Below, one piece after another: positions 8,925 through 10,924 of a DNA stretch of 10,924 nt (the stretch's first letter is position 1; each line of letters opens with the position of its first letter). The notes below the pieces were generated by a model. That model saw only the letters and a list, made by a program, of their open reading frames with translations, had not been told where the DNA came from and ran no database searches. This DNA is from Alectoria sarmentosa (lineage: Eukaryota; Ascomycota; Lecanoromycetes; Lecanorales; Parmeliaceae). A program made the position numbers and the translations under genes. The stretch spans positions 1-10,924 of the forward strand of contig WOGZ01000623.1 of assembly GCA_009733775.1 (NCBI GenBank), written 5' to 3'.

Positions 8925-9582
8925 AAATTCTTTAATAGTCTCTTAATAAAAAAGTAATAATAATCTTTTTTAAAAAACTTTTGCAAGTTATAATTATAAC
9001 AATCGATTTAAAATAAAATAATTTAATATTATTACTTTAATCGTTTATTTTTTGAATTAATAAGCTTGCATTAAATTTTAAAATTTTAAAATCTTATATA
9101 TATATAATTTTAATATTGTATTTAAATAATATATTTAAACATTTTGATTAACGAATAATATATTCATTTAAAATAATAATAAAACGCTCGTTTTTATAAA
9201 TAACGAATTAAAAAGCGTTTAAAAAACGTAAATAAATAATAATCGAGATTGTTATTAAAGGGCGCGAAAAATACGATAATAATTAAAATGATAATATTTA
9301 TAACGTTATCGAAAGCGAATATCGCGAAGAATTTAAAATGAGACGAAAATAAAAACACGTAAATAATCGAATTGCGAATAATTTTTATTATAATAATATA
9401 TAAAAAATGTTTATTAACGCGTTTAATAAAGAAATAATAATAATAACATTTTTAAAACTATCGAAAACACATTTTTTAAAAATATTAACGAGTTTATATA
9501 AAACGTTTTACGAAAAACATTAATTAAGCGAAGTTTTTTATTAAAGAAATTAAGAAATCATAAATAATAATACGAAAAAGAA

Positions 9583-9616
9583 AATCGTAAATTAATTAAT
9601 AAAATTATTTACGATT
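9583..9616. repeat. 10-bp perfect inverted repeat before an A run
   Basis: AATCGTAAAT (9583-9592) and ATTTACGATT (9607-9616) are exact reverse complements with a 14-base AT loop, followed on the plus strand by twelve A. A second, weaker pair, AAATCTTT (9626-9633) and AAAGATTT (9652-9659), lies directly after. On the minus strand the first hairpin is followed by TTCTTTTTCG, not a clean T run, so a terminator is not supported. Confidence 0.45.
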
Positions 9617-10155
9617 AAAAAAAAAAAATCTTTATTAAAAAGTAGTATTAAAAAGATTTGTTTACGCGATTTTTGAAATATATTTATTTTATTAAATTTT
9701 ATTCACTTGATAATTATCGCGTTTGTAAATATAAAACGATTAAAATAAATCTTAATACGACTTAAAAAAATTAAAGAGAAAAAATCTACGATGAAAATAA
9801 TTAAAAAAATGAATTAATAATAATATTTCAAAGTTATAATATAAGTATACGAAATAAATCGTAATTATAAATAAATTATAAAACAATTATTAAAAGTAAT
9901 AATTTTTTTAATATAATATAATTTGATTTTATAACTATTTAAAAAATTTGCTTATTTAAGTATTTTCGTTAAGATTCGAGCGAAAAAAGTTAAGTTTTAT
10001 TATAATAATATATATTTAAAAAAAAAACGTCGACATTTTTATTTATAAATGTAAATAAAAAAGTAATAAAAACATTCTTATTAAATTTTTTTCATTTAAA
10101 CTTTTAAGCAAGTTTTTAAATTTCTTTCGAATTTTTTCTCTCTCAAATATCGACG

Positions 10156-10207
10156 ATTTTTAAACTTTTTCGAAATATTATAATGTTGAACGTCGAAGTT
10201 TAAAAAT
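10156..10207. repeat. 12-bp perfect inverted repeat
   Basis: ATTTTTAAACTT (10156-10167) pairs with AAGTTTAAAAAT (10196-10207) across a 28-base loop. One C-G pair only. At this base composition one or two such pairs are expected by chance in the window. Confidence 0.4.
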
Positions 10208-10726
10208 TCGAAATGATAATAATAATTTCGAAAGTAACTTTTGAAACTTTTCTTCGAATAATAATTTCGAATATGATTTTCGAGATAAACTTGTTAAAAA
10301 TTTTCACTTTTAATAAAATTTAACGTGTAAATAATAATAAATTAATGAAATTAATGTTATTTTAAGTCGATAAAGTAATTAATTTAAAAACTTCTTCGTA
10401 ATCTTAAATTAAATTTATAACGTTTTTATATTTTGTTATATATTATGCTCGAAATTATATATTTTTTATTTTTCGATTTTTTTTATAACGTAATTTCGAT
10501 CTCGTTTAATAATTCGCTTTTATATATTATTGAAATGAAAACGTTAAAACTCGCGAATGATTAACTATAATTTATTTATTAAGTGTTATCTTACGTAACT
10601 TTTAAAACTTTTCTTTTTTACGCAGTCGTTTTTAATATAAATAATGCGATATTTTTAAGAGATAAAAATTTGTTTTTATAACGTTAATTATGAAATAAAG
10701 TCGTACGATTTCAAAACATAAGAATT

Positions 10727-10811
10727 AAAAAGATTTGATAAACGATTATAAAGATATTAACAAAGAAAGAAAATCGAGCGATAATTCGAATCGTTTAAAT
10801 CTTTTTTTTTT
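10727..10811 (+). repeat. 18-bp inverted repeat with 3-base bulge, followed by T run
   Basis: AAAAAGATTT (10727-10736) pairs with AAATCTTTTT (10797-10806), and AAACGATT (10740-10747) pairs with AATCGTTT (10789-10796). Only GAT (10737-10739) is unpaired on the left arm. The loop is 41 bases. The right arm runs directly into a tract of ten T (10802-10811), so the plus strand has a stem followed by T, which resembles a terminator. No upstream gene is visible and the loop is long, so this is recorded as a structural repeat rather than a terminator. Confidence 0.5.
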
Positions 10812-10814
10812 ACC

Positions 10815-10852
10815 CGATCTTAATCGACCTTAATCGCCGTTATTCGACTTAA
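10815..10852. repeat. Degenerate 10-bp tandem repeat with CG in phase
   Basis: Four consecutive units, CGATCTTAAT, CGACCTTAAT, CGCCGTTATT and CGACTTAA, put a CG at 10815, 10825, 10835 and 10845, exactly one unit of 10 bases apart. The stretch is CG-rich compared with its flanks. It sits between the T run and the terminal microsatellite. Confidence 0.65.
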
Positions 10853-10870
10853 CACACGTATTTATTTTAA

Positions 10871-10924
<54 letters not shown>
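10871..10924. repeat. (ATT)18 microsatellite reaching the window end
   Basis: Eighteen uninterrupted ATT units fill 10871-10924 and continue off the window. The array is perfect, which implies recent slippage. Its true length is unknown from this window. Confidence 0.97.

Larger units (their letters stand above)
6401..10814. other. Gene-free AT-rich block (right arm)
   Basis: No credible gene is visible. Composition differs from the left arm because the C excess has gone: 7141-7440 has 17 C and 20 G, 9241-9540 has 26 C and 36 G, and 10201-10500 has 23 C and 26 G. In 10201-10500 there is a single CpA against nine TpG, the reverse of the left arm. CpG is retained (8 in 7141-7440, 13 in 10201-10500). 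This fits loss of plus-strand cytosine at CpA. A 70-codon minus frame at 6511-6723 is almost all Ile, Lys, Tyr, Asn and Phe, and is what random AT-rich DNA would give. The block carries several tandem and inverted repeats, listed separately. Confidence 0.75.

Noticed and set aside
8987..9000. 14-bp palindrome GTTATAATTATAAC
   Set aside because: AT-dominated palindromes of this size are expected by chance here.

Overview
This window is a very AT-rich stretch with almost no coding sequence. Hand counts give about 12-18% G+C in most 300-base samples and about 26% in a central island (6061-6360). The longest open frames are only 62 and 70 codons, and both look like chance. I see no recognisable protein domain, rRNA, tRNA, CRISPR array or intact mobile element. 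CpG is far above expectation: about 5.6 to 7 times observed/expected in three hand-counted samples. CpA and/or TpG are depleted depending on the region. A retained CpG with lost CpA/TpG and excess TpA is what repeat-induced point mutation (RIP, C to T preferentially at CpA) leaves in filamentous fungi. My best guess is therefore a heavily mutated AT isochore, possibly pericentromeric or centromeric, of a fungus. Another extremely AT-rich eukaryote, such as an anaerobic gut fungus, cannot be excluded. A bacterium is very unlikely given the lack of open frames.

Layout. (1) 1-463: a less degraded left margin with G about equal to C over most of its length. It has a possible exon fragment running off the left edge on the minus strand, and a 55-codon open frame (296-463) in a 38% G+C patch. 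(2) About 464-5660: a noncoding block strongly depleted in G on the plus strand (3001-3300 has 42 C, 9 G, 23 CpA, 2 TpG). It holds a tandem duplication of about 124 bp with poly-A tracts. (3) About 5660-6400: a richer, skew-neutral island with a 10-bp G+C-bearing hairpin framed by a 12-bp direct repeat. (4) About 6400-10814: a second noncoding block in which the C excess is gone and G slightly exceeds C, with CpA rare in places. It holds a 10/16-bp minisatellite, a three-copy 88-bp tandem repeat, an unusual 56-nt stem-loop and several inverted repeats. (5) 10727-10924: an 18-bp inverted repeat followed by a T run, a 10-bp-phased CG repeat, and an (ATT)18 microsatellite that runs off the right edge.

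No genes can be shown to work together here. The main content is compositional: the plus strand changes from C-rich/G-poor to neutral or slightly G-rich across the central island. That geometry fits two oppositely polarised mutation patches meeting at a spared island. It also fits a replication-linked skew switch such as is seen around origins and some fungal centromeres. The sequence alone does not decide between them.
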